Below are positions 29,996-39,035 of a stretch of DNA of 64,000 nucleotides, piece after piece. The stretch spans positions 124,001-188,000 of the forward strand of contig NZ_SOEB01000005.1 in the NCBI RefSeq assembly GCF_004365965.1, read 5' to 3'. Positions within the stretch are counted from its first letter, which is position 1; the number at the start of each line of letters is the position of its first letter. The position numbers and the translations under genes are program-made. The DNA comes from Rhodovulum visakhapatnamense (GTDB lineage: Bacteria > Pseudomonadota > Alphaproteobacteria > Rhodobacterales > Rhodobacteraceae). The notes under the pieces are model-generated. The model worked only from the letters and a program-made list of their open reading frames with translations, made no database searches and was not told the DNA's origin.

Positions 29996-30445
29996 TTACC
30001 GATCCGCGCGGAGCGCCGCGATCACCGCTTGCAACATCTCGGGAAACCGGGCGCGGTCGCCCGGGGAAAGGCGCGCCAGCGCGCGGGCATTGACCTCGGT
30101 CGCGGCCTCGGTCGCTGGCGCCTCCAGCGCGCGGGCCCGGGCGGTCAGCCGCACCCGGCGCGCGCGCCGGTCGGCCGCGTCGGGTTCTCGCATGATCAGC
30201 CCGTCGCGTTCCATCCGGTTCAGCGTGTTGGCCATGGTCGCCTGTTCCACATCCAGCCGTTCGACCAGGTCGCGCTGTGTCAGCCCGTCTTCGCGCCAGA
30301 GCTCCAGCAGCACCATGAACTGCCCCGGCATCAGGCCCAGAGGCGCGATCCGCCGGGTCAGCGCCGCCGCGAACAGCCGCGCCATGTGGTTGGCGAGATA
30401 CCCCGCCGAGTCGTCCTTGTCGAAAACCATGGGCCGTTCTGGCAT
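29996..30445 (-). CDS. MarR-family transcriptional regulator
   Basis: 149-residue winged-helix regulator. The recognition region is LTQRDLVERLDVEQATMANT and the wing MERDGLIMREPDAADRRARR, both typical of MarR. Such proteins are dimers that repress their own gene and a divergent target until a small ligand binds. The start codon region overlaps the first of two operator-like inverted repeats shared with the divergent membrane protein gene at 30507, so autorepression and control of that gene are likely. An alternative ATG lies at 30430. Confidence 0.9.
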   Translation of the reverse strand: MPERPMVFDKDDSAGYLANHMARLFAAALTRRIAPLGLMPGQFMVLLELWREDGLTQRDLVERLDVEQATMANTLNRMERDGLIMREPDAADRRARRVRLTARARALEAPATEAATEVNARALARLSPGDRARFPEMLQAVIAALRADR

Positions 30446-30492
30446 TGCATAGCCCGCTATTCAATGCCATATTGCATAGCAGGCTATCCATA
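30444..30492. promoter_or_regulatory. Two tandem MarR operator-like inverted repeats
   Basis: Site 1 (30444-30465) is ATTGCATAGC-CC-GCTATTCAAT and site 2 (30471-30492) is ATTGCATAGC-AG-GCTATCCATA. Left arms are identical and right arms differ from perfect symmetry by one to three bases. Centres are 27 bases apart. The pair fills the gap between divergent marR and the small membrane protein gene. Confidence 0.75.
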
Positions 30493-30506
30493 TAAGGGGA
30501 ATCGTC

Positions 30507-30977
30507 ATGGAACCGAAACCGACCGAAAGACTGCCTGCCCCAGGACTGCATGCCGCCGCCGGCACGCTGGGTCTTGTCCTCATCGCCGCCTTCTGGCTGT
30601 CGACGCTGGGCGCCGAGCTGTTCGGCACGCCCGCGCAGATCGCGGCGGTCAAAACCGCGATCCCCTACGGGCTTATTCTGCTGGTGCCCGCTCTGATCGC
30701 CGCCGGAGCGGGCGGAGCCCGGCTGGCGCAGCATCGTCGCGGCCCGCTTGTGGCCCGCAAGACCCGGCGGATGCGGATTGTCGCGATGAACGGCCTTCTG
30801 ATCCTCGTGCCCTCGGCCCTGTTTCTGGCGCGCAAGGCAGCGGCGCAGGACTTCGACGCGGCCTTCGTCGTGATCCAACTGGCCGAGCTTGTCGCGGGCG
30901 CGGCCAACCTCATGCTTCTGGGCGCCAACCTGCGGGACGGCCTGGCGATGCGCGGTCTTCGCCCCGCTTTGCGCTGA
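30507..30977 (+). CDS. Small four-helix membrane protein
   Basis: 156-residue hydrophobic protein with about four membrane segments (for example LGLVLIAAFWLSTLGAELF, AIPYGLILLVPALIAAGAG, IVAMNGLLILVPSALFL and FVVIQLAELVAGAANLMLLG). No characterised family recognised. It is divergent from marR and preceded by two operators, so it is probably the target of that repressor. The ATG follows AAGGGGAATCGTC at a suitable distance. Confidence 0.8.
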   Translation: MEPKPTERLPAPGLHAAAGTLGLVLIAAFWLSTLGAELFGTPAQIAAVKTAIPYGLILLVPALIAAGAGGARLAQHRRGPLVARKTRRMRIVAMNGLLILVPSALFLARKAAAQDFDAAFVVIQLAELVAGAANLMLLGANLRDGLAMRGLRPALR

Positions 30978-31051
30978 CTGCCCGCCGAAGGTCGCTTTCG
31001 GAATGGACTTGCGCCCGCCGCACGCCACCTTGAGCGGAAAGGGAGACGCGC

Positions 31052-32431
31052 ATGTACCTGTCCGTTTTCGACATCTTCAAGATCGGCATCGGTCCCTCGT
31101 CGTCGCATACGATGGGGCCGATGGTGGCGGCCGCGCGGTTTCTGGAAACCCTGCGCGGATCGCCCTTTAACCCGGTGGGCCTCCGCGCCTCGCTGCACGG
31201 ATCGCTGGCCTTCACCGGGGTCGGCCATGCCACCGACCGGGCGGTGATCCTTGGGCTCGACGGGGTCACGCCCGAGGCCTATGACGCCGCCGCCGCCGAA
31301 ACCGCGCTGGCACGGATCCGGGCCACCGCCGAGGTGCGGCCCGACGGGCTGCCGCCTTTGCGCTTCGACCCGGCGACCGACCTTGTCTTCGATTACGACC
31401 GCCCCCTGCCCGGGCACGCCAACGGCATGACGCTTTCGGCCACCGACGCCCAGGGCGACGTTCTGGCGACCGAGACCTATTATTCGATCGGCGGCGGCTT
31501 CGTGCGCACCGAAGCCGAGCTTGCGGCGGGCGACCCGGCCGATCAGGGCGCCGAACGCCCGGTCCCCTACCCGTTCAGCAGCGCGGCCGAGATGCTTGAG
31601 ATGGCGCGCGCCTCGGGCCGGTCCATTGCCGCGATGAAGCGCGCGAACGAACTGGCGCGAATGAGCCCTGCCGCGCTCGAGACCGGGCTTGCGCGGATCT
31701 GGTCGGCGATGTCGGACTGCATCGAGCGCGGGCTCGCCACCGATGGCGGCCTGCCGGGCGGGCTTGGCATTCGGCGCCGCGCCCATGCGATCCACAGCGC
31801 GCTGATGGCCGAGCGCGGCATGAACCTGACGCCGCCCCACACGATCAACGACTGGATGAGCGTCTATGCCATGGCCGTCAACGAAGAGAACGCCGCCGGC
31901 GGGCAGGTGGTGACGGCGCCCACCAACGGCGCGGCCGGGGTGGTGCCCGCCACGATCCGCTACTGGCTGAGCCATGTGCCCGCCGCACAGCCCTCGAAAA
32001 TCGGGGATTTCCTGCTGACCGCCGCGGCCATCGGCGGGCTGATCAAGCATAACGCGTCGATCTCGGGGGCCGAATGCGGCTGTCAGGCCGAAGTGGGCTC
32101 AGCCTCGGCGATGGCGGCGGCGGGATTGGCGGCGGTGATGGGCGGCAGCCCCGAACAGGTCGAGAACGCGGCCGAGATTGCACTGGAACACCATCTGGGC
32201 ATGACCTGCGACCCGGTGAAGGGGCTGGTGCAGGTGCCCTGTATCGAACGCAACGGGCTGGGCGCGATCAAGGCGGTTTCGGCGGCGTCGCTGGCGCTGC
32301 GCGGCGACGGACGGCATTTCGTGCCGCTCGACGCCTGCATCGAGACCATGCGCCAGACCGGCCGCGACATGAGCGAGAAGTACAAGGAAACCGCGCTGGG
32401 GGGGCTTGCGGTCAACGTGCCCAACTGCTGA
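31052..32431 (+). CDS. sdaA: L-serine ammonia-lyase, single-chain
   Basis: 459-residue iron-sulfur L-serine dehydratase that converts serine to pyruvate and ammonia. The N-terminal beta domain has [17 protein letters not shown]; the alpha domain has [20 protein letters not shown] and the cluster Cys region [16 protein letters not shown], plus [18 protein letters not shown]. Length equals that of the fused one-chain type. It stands alone on the plus strand between the small membrane protein and the PHA locus; pyruvate formed could feed acetyl-CoA and thus PHB synthesis. Confidence 0.96.
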   Translation: MYLSVFDIFKIGIGPSSSHTMGPMVAAARFLETLRGSPFNPVGLRASLHGSLAFTGVGHATDRAVILGLDGVTPEAYDAAAAETALARIRATAEVRPDGLPPLRFDPATDLVFDYDRPLPGHANGMTLSATDAQGDVLATETYYSIGGGFVRTEAELAAGDPADQGAERPVPYPFSSAAEMLEMARASGRSIAAMKRANELARMSPAALETGLARIWSAMSDCIERGLATDGGLPGGLGIRRRAHAIHSALMAERGMNLTPPHTINDWMSVYAMAVNEENAAGGQVVTAPTNGAAGVVPATIRYWLSHVPAAQPSKIGDFLLTAAAIGGLIKHNASISGAECGCQAEVGSASAMAAAGLAAVMGGSPEQVENAAEIALEHHLGMTCDPVKGLVQVPCIERNGLGAIKAVSAASLALRGDGRHFVPLDACIETMRQTGRDMSEKYKETALGGLAVNVPNC

Positions 32432-32456
32432 CCGGACGCAAAAGGCGCGCCCGGTC
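32430..32456. terminator. Possible hairpin between convergent sdaA and phaR
   Basis: GACCGG (32430-32435) pairs with CCGGTC (32451-32456) around an A-rich loop. The stem is short and no T-run follows, so termination is uncertain. Confidence 0.3.
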
Positions 32457-32464
32457 CCAATCGG

Positions 32465-33010
32465 CTATTCGTTCATCTTGGAGAGTTTCTGCTGCAATTC
32501 GGCAAGCTGGCGCTTGATCTCGTTCAGCTCATTCGGCCCGCCCTCGTCATCGTCCTCGCCAGGACCTGAACCGCCTGCCCAATTGCCGGTCATCGCCTTC
32601 AGAAACGCCTCCTGCTGGGCCTGAAGCGCCTCGAAGCCGGGCATTGCCATCGGATTGATGCGGCCGAAATTCTCGATCATCTTCGACTGGCCGTCGCGCA
32701 GCATCTCGAAGCTCGCAGCCAGGAATTGCGGCACCACGCTTTGCGCCGAGGTGGTGTAGCTGCGCACGAGATCGTTCAGCACGTTGATCGGCAGGACGCT
32801 TTCGCCCTTGCTTTCATGTTCGGCGATGATCTGCAGAAGGTATTGGCGCGTCAGGTCGTCGCCGCTTTTCAGATCGACGATCTTCACGTCCCGGCCCGAC
32901 CGGATCACCTTGGCGATGTCCTCCAGCGTCACGTAATCGCTGGTTTCGGTGTTGTAGAGACGGCGGCTCGCATAGCGCTTGATCAGCAGCGGCTCTTTCG
33001 CGTCGGTCAC
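32465..33010 (-). CDS. phaR: Polyhydroxyalkanoate synthesis repressor PhaR
   Basis: 181-residue DNA- and PHB-binding repressor. The N-terminal PHB/PHA accumulation regulator domain is clear (IKRYASRRLYNTETSDYVTL, EDIAKVIRSG), followed by the PHB-binding domain and a C-terminal helix (NEIKRQLAELQQKLSKMNE). The GTG at 33010 is preferred over the ATG at 33037 because GGGGGGAGG lies 7 bases upstream. It is known in related bacteria to repress phaP and itself until PHB granules titrate it; boxes of the right form occur upstream of both genes here. Confidence 0.93.
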   Translation of the reverse strand: MTDAKEPLLIKRYASRRLYNTETSDYVTLEDIAKVIRSGRDVKIVDLKSGDDLTRQYLLQIIAEHESKGESVLPINVLNDLVRSYTTSAQSVVPQFLAASFEMLRDGQSKMIENFGRINPMAMPGFEALQAQQEAFLKAMTGNWAGGSGPGEDDDEGGPNELNEIKRQLAELQQKLSKMNE

Positions 33011-33045
33011 GGACTGTCCTCCCCCCGGTGCCTGCAATGCCCATG

Positions 33046-33056
33046 TTGCAGCGCAG
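33046..33056. promoter_or_regulatory. Near-consensus PhaR box upstream of phaR
   Basis: TTGC-AGC-GCAG differs by one base from the CTGC-N3-GCAG boxes found before phaP. It lies 36 bases upstream of the phaR GTG start, where it could mediate autoregulation. Confidence 0.5.
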
Positions 33057-33078
33057 AGAGCTTAGGCGCGCCCGCAGC

Positions 33079-33112
33079 AAAAAGAAAGGGCGGGCACGCA
33101 GCGTGCCCGCCC
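33079..33112 (-). terminator. Rho-independent terminator of phaP
   Basis: GGGCGGGCACGC (33088-33099) and GCGTGCCCGCCC (33101-33112) form a perfect long stem. On the minus strand the stem is followed by a T-rich tract (TTTCTTTTT), so it ends the phaP transcript before phaR. Confidence 0.92.
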
Positions 33113-33166
33113 TTCCGGAATTGGTCCGGCGACAGGGAGGAGTGGTCGGCCGGACGCTCCGGCCGA

Positions 33167-33628
33167 TCAGGCCTTGTCGGCCGCCATGGTCGCGGTGGCC
33201 TTCTTGGCGGTCTTGGTCGCCGTCGCGGTGGCTTTCTTCATCGCCGAGGTCGCATCCTCGGAGAAGTCCTTGCCCGCGGCCAGCATCAGCTCGACGGTTT
33301 CCATCTGAACCTTCTTCGCCACTTCCGCGAAGGCGGCCATGTTCTCGGCAGCCATCTCGGCCGAGGACGACGCGAAGTCGGTCATGGCCTTGGTGTAATC
33401 GGTGGGCTCGTCCTTGACGGTGGTCATCTCGCCGACCTTGGACAGGGTGTCCTTGGTCCACTTGGCGGAAATCTCGGTCGATTTCTCGGCGGCCTCAAGC
33501 GCGACCTTCGACATCTTCTCGGCCAGGGCAGCCTGGGTCTTGAAGGCGTCCTGCATGGTGGTCGGGTCCATCGAGAACGCCGACATCATGTCCTGCATCA
33601 TCTTGGTGAAATCTTGTGCGTCAGCCAT
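33167..33628 (-). CDS. phaP: Phasin (PHA granule-associated protein)
   Basis: 153-residue amphipathic helical protein that coats PHB granules. The sequence is almost all alpha-helical and low in aromatics, with an Ala/Lys/Thr-rich C-terminal tail (MKKATATATKTAKKATATM), typical of Phasin_2. The ATG at 33628 has AGAGGAGAGAG upstream; the frame runs further up but through the PhaR boxes. It has its own promoter and a strong terminator, so it is a monocistronic, highly expressed gene under PhaR. Confidence 0.9.
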   Translation of the reverse strand: MADAQDFTKMMQDMMSAFSMDPTTMQDAFKTQAALAEKMSKVALEAAEKSTEISAKWTKDTLSKVGEMTTVKDEPTDYTKAMTDFASSSAEMAAENMAAFAEVAKKVQMETVELMLAAGKDFSEDATSAMKKATATATKTAKKATATMAADKA

Positions 33629-33695
33629 GGGTCTCTCTCCTCTTACGGGCATCAAGCGCCCGAACTCTGCTGTGATCCAAGGATTAAGATACACG

Positions 33696-33735
33696 CTGCA
33701 CTGCAGCATTTCAAGATGTTTATGCTGCACCGCAG
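33696..33735. promoter_or_regulatory. Two PhaR boxes upstream of phaP
   Basis: CTGC-ACT-GCAG (33696-33706) and CTGC-ACC-GCAG (33725-33735) both fit the CTGC-N3-GCAG operator reported for Rhodobacter-type PhaR. The second extends to ATGCTGC-ACC-GCAGCAT. They are spaced 29 bases centre to centre and lie 68-107 bases before the phaP start, between phaC and phaP. Confidence 0.75.
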
Positions 33736-33756
33736 CATTTCTGGCAAGCCCCTGAT

Positions 33757-35571
33757 TCAGGGTGCCTTTTCACCCAGAACATAGGTTCCGGGGGCATCGC
33801 AGAGCGGCGCGCGCCCTCCGACTCCCGGATCTCGGGCGGGAATCTGCTTGCCCGAGCGGCGTTTCAGCCAGGCCTCCCAGCGCGGCCACCAGGACCCTTC
33901 CGTGAACTCGGCACTCTCGCGCCATGCCGCGGCCGCCAGATCCTTCATCGGGGCGTCGTTGACATAGTGGCCGTATTTCTTCTTGTCGGGCGGGTTCACG
34001 ATGCCTGCGATATGCCCCGACTGCGACAGGATGAAGGTCTTGTTGGTCGACCCCATCTTGCGCACGCCCTCATAGCTTGACGCCCAGGCCGCGATATGGT
34101 CGGTCTCGCAGGCTACGGCGCAGAGCGGCAGCCGGACCTCCGAGATATGCACCCGCTCGCCGCAGATCTCGAACCCGTCGCTGGCGAACCGGTCCCCCTG
34201 ACACAGCCCGCGCAGGTATTCGACCACCATCCGCGCCGGCAGATTGGTGGAATCCCCGTTCCAGTACAGCAGGTCGAAGGCGGGCGGAGCCTCGCCCATC
34301 ATGTAATTGCGGATCGCGGGGCGGTAGATCAGGTCGTTCGAGCGCAGGAAGGAGAAGGTCCGCGACATGAAGAAACTGTCGAGAAATCCCTTCTGCGTCA
34401 CCTCGCGCTCGATCCCGTCGACGAAATCGTTGTCGAGAAAGACCCCGACCTCGCCCTGGTCGGAAAAGTCGGTCAGCGTGGTGAAGAAGGTCGCCGACCG
34501 CACCGACGTATCGCCGCGCTTCTGCAGCAACGCCAGCGTCAGCGCCAGCGTCGTGCCCGCGATGCAATAGCCGACCGCGTTGACCTTGTCCTCGCCGGTG
34601 ATCGCCTTCACCTCGGCGATCGCGGTCAGGTAGCCCTCCTCGACGTAGTCGTCCATGCCGACCTCGGCATAGCTGGCATCGGGATTGACCCAGGACACCA
34701 CGAAGACGGTGTAGCCCTGCCCGACCAGCCAGCGGATCAACGATTTCGGCGGGGTCAGATCGAGGATGTAGAACTTGTTGATCCAGGGCGGGAAGATCAG
34801 AATCGGGGTGGCATAGACAGTCTCTGTCGTGGGCGCGTACTGGATCAGTTCCAGCATCCGGTTGCGGAACACGACCTTGCCCGGCGCGGTCGCCAGATTG
34901 CCGCCCACCTGAAAGGCCTCGCGATTGGCCAGCGTCACCAGAATTTCGCCGTCATTGGCCTCGATGTCGCGCACGAGGTTTTCCAGCCCGTCGACCAGCG
35001 ACTGCCCGTCGGTCGCCACGGCGCGCTCCAGCGCCTCGGGATTGGTGCCGAGGAAATTCGCGGGCGACATCAGATCGACGATCTGCTGGGTGAAATATTC
35101 CAGCCGCTTGGCGTCGCGCGGCGCGAGCCCGTCGATATCCTTGACGGCGTTCGAGATCGCCTCGGCGCTCATCAGGTATTGCTGCTTGATGTAGTTGAAA
35201 TAGGGGTGCGTCTGCCAGAGCGGATTGGAAAAGCGCGGGTCCTTCGGGGTGTTGTCGGTCGGCGCCTGCAGCTTGCCACGCGCCAGCGCCTCCTGCGCCT
35301 CGACGAAATGCTTCAGTGCCTTGCCCCAGTAGGACACCTGATGCTCGATCAGCTTCGACGGGTTCTGCATCATCTCGGCCATGTAGGCGGCGGCCGCCTT
35401 CATGTAGAGATCGTGCCCCGGCGCCTGCAGGTTCGGATCGATCCGCCGCTTTTTCGCCACCGCGGCGACCAGCCTTTCGGTCAGGTCCTCCATCTTGGCG
35501 ATGTTCTCGTTCAGCCGTTCGAGATTGGTGGCCGACAGTTCAGCCTTCGTTGCATCTTCTTTTGTTGTCAC
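33757..35571 (-). CDS. phaC: Class I poly(3-hydroxyalkanoate) synthase
   Basis: 604-residue PHB synthase that polymerises (R)-3-hydroxybutyryl-CoA at the granule surface. The lipase-like box AVGYCIAGTTLA holds the catalytic Cys at about residue 336; the partner Asp and His lie in CETDHIAAW and SQSGHIAGIVNPP. PWINKFYILDLTPPKSLI and the WWPRWEAWL block near the C-terminus are class I signatures. It is divergent from phaZ and upstream of phaP on the same strand. No phaA/phaB genes occur in the window. Confidence 0.96.
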   Translation of the reverse strand: MTTKEDATKAELSATNLERLNENIAKMEDLTERLVAAVAKKRRIDPNLQAPGHDLYMKAAAAYMAEMMQNPSKLIEHQVSYWGKALKHFVEAQEALARGKLQAPTDNTPKDPRFSNPLWQTHPYFNYIKQQYLMSAEAISNAVKDIDGLAPRDAKRLEYFTQQIVDLMSPANFLGTNPEALERAVATDGQSLVDGLENLVRDIEANDGEILVTLANREAFQVGGNLATAPGKVVFRNRMLELIQYAPTTETVYATPILIFPPWINKFYILDLTPPKSLIRWLVGQGYTVFVVSWVNPDASYAEVGMDDYVEEGYLTAIAEVKAITGEDKVNAVGYCIAGTTLALTLALLQKRGDTSVRSATFFTTLTDFSDQGEVGVFLDNDFVDGIEREVTQKGFLDSFFMSRTFSFLRSNDLIYRPAIRNYMMGEAPPAFDLLYWNGDSTNLPARMVVEYLRGLCQGDRFASDGFEICGERVHISEVRLPLCAVACETDHIAAWASSYEGVRKMGSTNKTFILSQSGHIAGIVNPPDKKKYGHYVNDAPMKDLAAAAWRESAEFTEGSWWPRWEAWLKRRSGKQIPARDPGVGGRAPLCDAPGTYVLGEKAP

Positions 35572-35667
35572 GGCGTTGTTTCCCCCTTAACCTTCGCAGA
35601 TGCAGCATGGGCGCCCAGCCGACCGTTGCGGCCGGCCCCCGATATACCATCGCAGATGGAGTGGCGA

Positions 35668-36936
35668 ATGAAATTCATGACGACCTACGACCTGATGGAA
35701 ACCGCGCGCAATACGAACCAGTGGTTCGGAGCTACCGCCCGCGCGCTGGGGTCCTATCCGGCCGTCGCCATGGTTCCCTCCCCGCTCTTCCGGATGGTGG
35801 CCGCCTGGGGCGAGGTCACCGAACGCACCTTCGCCCGCATGGTGGCAAAGCCCGACTGGAACATCAACACCGTGGTGGGTGCGGACGGGCGCGACCATAT
35901 CGTTTCGGTCGAGAAATGCGTGACCCGGCCGTTCGGCGATCTGGTCCATTTCAAGGTGCATGGCCGCCCGCAGATGCGGCGCCGGGTGATGCTGGTGGCG
36001 CCGATGTCGGGACATTATGCCACCCTGCTGCGGTCGACCGTGGCAAGCCTTCTGCCCGATTGCGACGTCTACATCACCGACTGGCACAATGCCCGCGACA
36101 TCCCGGTGTCGCAAGGCAAGTTCGATATCGAGGACTATACGCTTTATCTGGTCGATTTCCTCAAGCATCTCGGCCCCGACACCCATGTCATCGCGGTTTG
36201 CCAGCCCGCGCCCCTGGCGCTGGCCGCAACCGCCTATCTGGCCGGGGAAGACCCCGCGGCCCAGCCCCGCACACTGACCCTGATCGGCGGGCCGATCGAC
36301 CCCGATGCGGCGGCCACCGACGTTACCGATTTCGGCCGCCGGGTGACCATGGGCCAGCTCGAACAACTCGTGATCCAGCGGGTCGGGTTCAAGTATGCGG
36401 GCGTCGGGCGGCTGGTCTATCCGGGCATGCTGCAGCTGGCCTCGTTCATGTCGATGAATGGCGACCGCCACACCCGCGCCTTCTCGGAACAGATCCTGCG
36501 CGCGGCCAAGGGCGAAGCGGGCGATCACGACAAGCACAACCGCTTTTATGACGAATATCTGGCGGTGATGGACATGACGGCCGAGTTCTATCTCTCGACG
36601 GTAGACCGGGTTTTCAAACGGCGCGAGATCGCGCGGAACGTCTTTTCGGTCGACGGGCGCAAGGTCGATATCGCGGCGATCACCGATGTCGCGGTCAAGA
36701 CCGTCGAGGGCGCCAATGACGACATCTCGGCGCCCGGCCAGTGCATCGCGGCGCTCGACCTGCTGACCGGGCTGCCGGCGCACAAGAAGGCCAGCCATCT
36801 CGAAGCCGGGGCGGGCCATTACGGCATCTTCGCGGGCAAGAGCTGGCGCAACAACATCCGCCCGCTGGTGCTGGAATTCATCGACGCCAATTCGGGCGAT
36901 CCGCAACCGGCGCGGGCCCATCTGAAATCGGTCTGA
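35668..36936 (+). CDS. phaZ: Intracellular polyhydroxyalkanoate depolymerase
   Basis: 422-residue intracellular PHB depolymerase of the PhaZ1 type. The nucleophile Cys is in VIAVCQPAPLALAA, in place of a Ser elbow; PMSGHYATLLRSTV, YITDWHNARDIPV and the C-terminal GAGHYGIFAGKSW His segment are family hallmarks. GGAG lies 7 bases before the ATG at 35668. It is divergent from phaC with a 96-base gap that contains GCAG-AT-GCAG half-sites near 35596, so both genes of PHB turnover may share regulation. Confidence 0.94.
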   Translation: MKFMTTYDLMETARNTNQWFGATARALGSYPAVAMVPSPLFRMVAAWGEVTERTFARMVAKPDWNINTVVGADGRDHIVSVEKCVTRPFGDLVHFKVHGRPQMRRRVMLVAPMSGHYATLLRSTVASLLPDCDVYITDWHNARDIPVSQGKFDIEDYTLYLVDFLKHLGPDTHVIAVCQPAPLALAATAYLAGEDPAAQPRTLTLIGGPIDPDAAATDVTDFGRRVTMGQLEQLVIQRVGFKYAGVGRLVYPGMLQLASFMSMNGDRHTRAFSEQILRAAKGEAGDHDKHNRFYDEYLAVMDMTAEFYLSTVDRVFKRREIARNVFSVDGRKVDIAAITDVAVKTVEGANDDISAPGQCIAALDLLTGLPAHKKASHLEAGAGHYGIFAGKSWRNNIRPLVLEFIDANSGDPQPARAHLKSV

Positions 36937-36939
36937 CAA

Positions 36940-36968
36940 GGGGCCGCGCCCCGTGGGCGCGGGTATTT
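36940..36968 (+). terminator. Weak terminator-like hairpin after phaZ
   Basis: GGGGC-CGC-GCCCC (36940-36952) is followed by a short TATTTGGACC tract. The stem has only 5 pairs and the T-tract is poor, so the call is tentative; the segment lies between convergent phaZ and the next hydrolase. Confidence 0.35.
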
Positions 36969-37012
36969 GGACCAAGAAGAAGACCCGAAGCGCCGATCCC
37001 GCGCGCGGACGG

Positions 37013-37756
37013 TCACGCAACCTCGAGGATGGCCGTCTCGATCAGGGCAAGCGTTTCGGGCGTCGAAAAGCGGTGATCGGCGCCCTTCACCAGCGTCAGT
37101 CGAAGATCGGGCGCCTCGATCCGGTCGAGCAGGCGCAGCGCGACGCTGAGGTCCACATCCTCGTCGGCGGTGCCTTGCAGGAGCCGCACCGGTACGTTGA
37201 ACGCGAGGGGCGCGCGCAGCACGAGGTTCCGGCGTCCGTCCTCGATCAGGCGGCGGGTGATGACATAGGGGCTGTCGGCATAGGCCGAGGGGATCTCGAC
37301 CCGGCCCGCCGTCATCAGCTCGGCCCGCTGGGCGTCCGAGAACCCGGCCCACATGCTGTCCTCGGTGAAATCGGGTGCGGCGGCGATGCCGACGAGGCCC
37401 GCCACGCGATGGGGCAGCGCGCGCGCCAGCAAAAGCGCGATCCAGCCGCCCATCGAGGACCCCACCAGCACCTGCGGCCCTTCGGTCAGCGCCCCAAGCG
37501 CGGCACGGGCATCGGCCGCCCAGTCGCCGATGGCCCCCTCGTCGAAGCGGCCCGAGCTCTGGCCGTGGCCGGAATAGTCGAACCGCAGGAAGGCGCGGCC
37601 CTGCGCCTTGGCCCAGGTCTCGAGATGGGTGGCCTTGGTGCCCTCCATGTCCGACATGAAGCCGCCGAGAAAGACGATGCCCGGCGCCCTGCCTTCGGTG
37701 CGGTGATAGGCCAGACGGCGGCCCTCGGGCGTGGTCAGCATCTGCGGTTCGGTCAT
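37013..37756 (-). CDS. Alpha/beta hydrolase
   Basis: 247-residue cytoplasmic serine hydrolase. IVFLGGFMSDMEGTKA forms the oxyanion region, VLVGSSMGGWIALLL the nucleophile elbow, and GTADEDV and KGADHRFS supply the acid and His. The pattern resembles ABHD10/thioesterase-like enzymes; the substrate is unknown. The start ATG at 37756 begins the homology, although the frame is open far upstream over the antisense of the next gene. It is divergent from the HisC-like aminotransferase. Confidence 0.82.
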   Translation of the reverse strand: MTEPQMLTTPEGRRLAYHRTEGRAPGIVFLGGFMSDMEGTKATHLETWAKAQGRAFLRFDYSGHGQSSGRFDEGAIGDWAADARAALGALTEGPQVLVGSSMGGWIALLLARALPHRVAGLVGIAAAPDFTEDSMWAGFSDAQRAELMTAGRVEIPSAYADSPYVITRRLIEDGRRNLVLRAPLAFNVPVRLLQGTADEDVDLSVALRLLDRIEAPDLRLTLVKGADHRFSTPETLALIETAILEVA

Positions 37757-37882
37757 CGGCCCCGGTCTCCTTCGCGGTCGTTCTTTTCTGCGCCGGGACG
37801 CTAGGCGCGCGGCCCGGCATCCGCAAGGCCCGGCGGGGCGGCTGGCCTTGCGGAGACCGCCGAATTGGAGTTTTCTCCGGCC

Positions 37883-38989
37883 ATGACTGGACCCCGTTTC
37901 ACCCCGCTCGTCGACAGCCTTCCCGCCACCGTGCCGTTCGTCGGCCCCGAAACGCTGGAACGCGGCCGCGGCCGGCCGTTCCGGGCGCGTCTTGGCGCGA
38001 ATGAGAGCCTCTTCGGCCCCTCGCCGAAGGCGGTCGCCGCGATGCAGGCGGCGGTGCGCGAGGTCTGGAAATACGGCGACGCCCAGAACCACGCGCTGCG
38101 CCAAGCACTGGCCGAGGTGCATGGGGTCGCGCCCGACTGCATCATGGTCGGCGAAGGGATCGACGGGCTTCTGGGCTATCTGGTGCGGCTGGTGGTCGGG
38201 CCGGGCGACGCGGTGGTGACCTCCGAAGGGGCCTATCCGACCTTCAACTACCATGTCGTGGGCTTTGGCGGCGCGCTGCACAAGGTGCCCTATCGCGACG
38301 ACCACGAGGACCCGGACGCGCTGATCGGGAAGGCCGCCGAACTGGGTGCCAAGCTGGTCTATCTGTCGAACCCCGACAACCCGATGGGCACCTGGCTTCC
38401 GGCCGGGCGGGTGCAGGCGATGATCGAGGCGGTGCCCGAGGGCACGCTGATGGTGCTGGACGAGGCCTATGTCGAATTCGCCCCCGACGGCACCGCGCCC
38501 GCCATCGACCCCGAAGATCCGCGGGTGATCCGGTTCCGGACGTTTTCCAAGATCCACGGGCTCGCCGGGGCGCGGGTGGGCTATGCCATCGCCGCGGCGC
38601 CGCTGATCGCTGCCTTCGAGAAGGTGCGCAACCATTTCGGCATGTGCCGGATCAGCCAGGCCGGGGCGCTGGCCTCGCTGGCCGACACCGCCTGGCTGGC
38701 CGAGGTCAAGGCGCAGGTGGCCGAAGGCCGTGCCATGATCGCCCGGATCGCCAAGGCCAACGGGCTTTCCCCCCTGCCCTCGGCCACCAATTTCGTGACG
38801 GTCGATTGCGGCGCGGACGGCGATTTCGCGCGCCGGGTGCTGGCTGAACTGACCCAGCGCGATGTCTTCGTGCGCATGCCGGGGGTGGCGCCGCTCGACC
38901 GCTGCATCCGGATCGCATCGGGCCCCGAGGATCAGCTGGCCGTGCTGGCCGAGGCATTGCCGAAGGCGCTGGAGGCCGCCCGGGCCTGA
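37883..38989 (+). CDS. HisC-like PLP-dependent aminotransferase
   Basis: About 368-residue class I/II aminotransferase. The PLP lysine is in RTFSKIHGLAGARVGYAIA, with YLSNPDNPMGTW and VLDEAYVEFAP upstream. The overall form is that of histidinol-phosphate aminotransferase, but the gene is not in a his operon, and paralogs of this type act on aromatic or other amino acids, so the substrate is open. I used the ATG at 37883; a TTG 18 bases upstream is also possible. Confidence 0.85.
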   Translation: MTGPRFTPLVDSLPATVPFVGPETLERGRGRPFRARLGANESLFGPSPKAVAAMQAAVREVWKYGDAQNHALRQALAEVHGVAPDCIMVGEGIDGLLGYLVRLVVGPGDAVVTSEGAYPTFNYHVVGFGGALHKVPYRDDHEDPDALIGKAAELGAKLVYLSNPDNPMGTWLPAGRVQAMIEAVPEGTLMVLDEAYVEFAPDGTAPAIDPEDPRVIRFRTFSKIHGLAGARVGYAIAAAPLIAAFEKVRNHFGMCRISQAGALASLADTAWLAEVKAQVAEGRAMIARIAKANGLSPLPSATNFVTVDCGADGDFARRVLAELTQRDVFVRMPGVAPLDRCIRIASGPEDQLAVLAEALPKALEAARA

Positions 38990-39035
38990 GCCCCGCGTTT
39001 ACCCATCGTCCGGCGATTCGTGGCAGTCTGTCGTC

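Noticed and set aside
36953-36981. GTATTTGGACCAAGAAGAAG motif after phaZ as a mobile-element end
   Set aside because: Motifs of this kind are often seen near gene ends in Rhodobacterales genomes; no inverted repeats, target duplication or transposase nearby.
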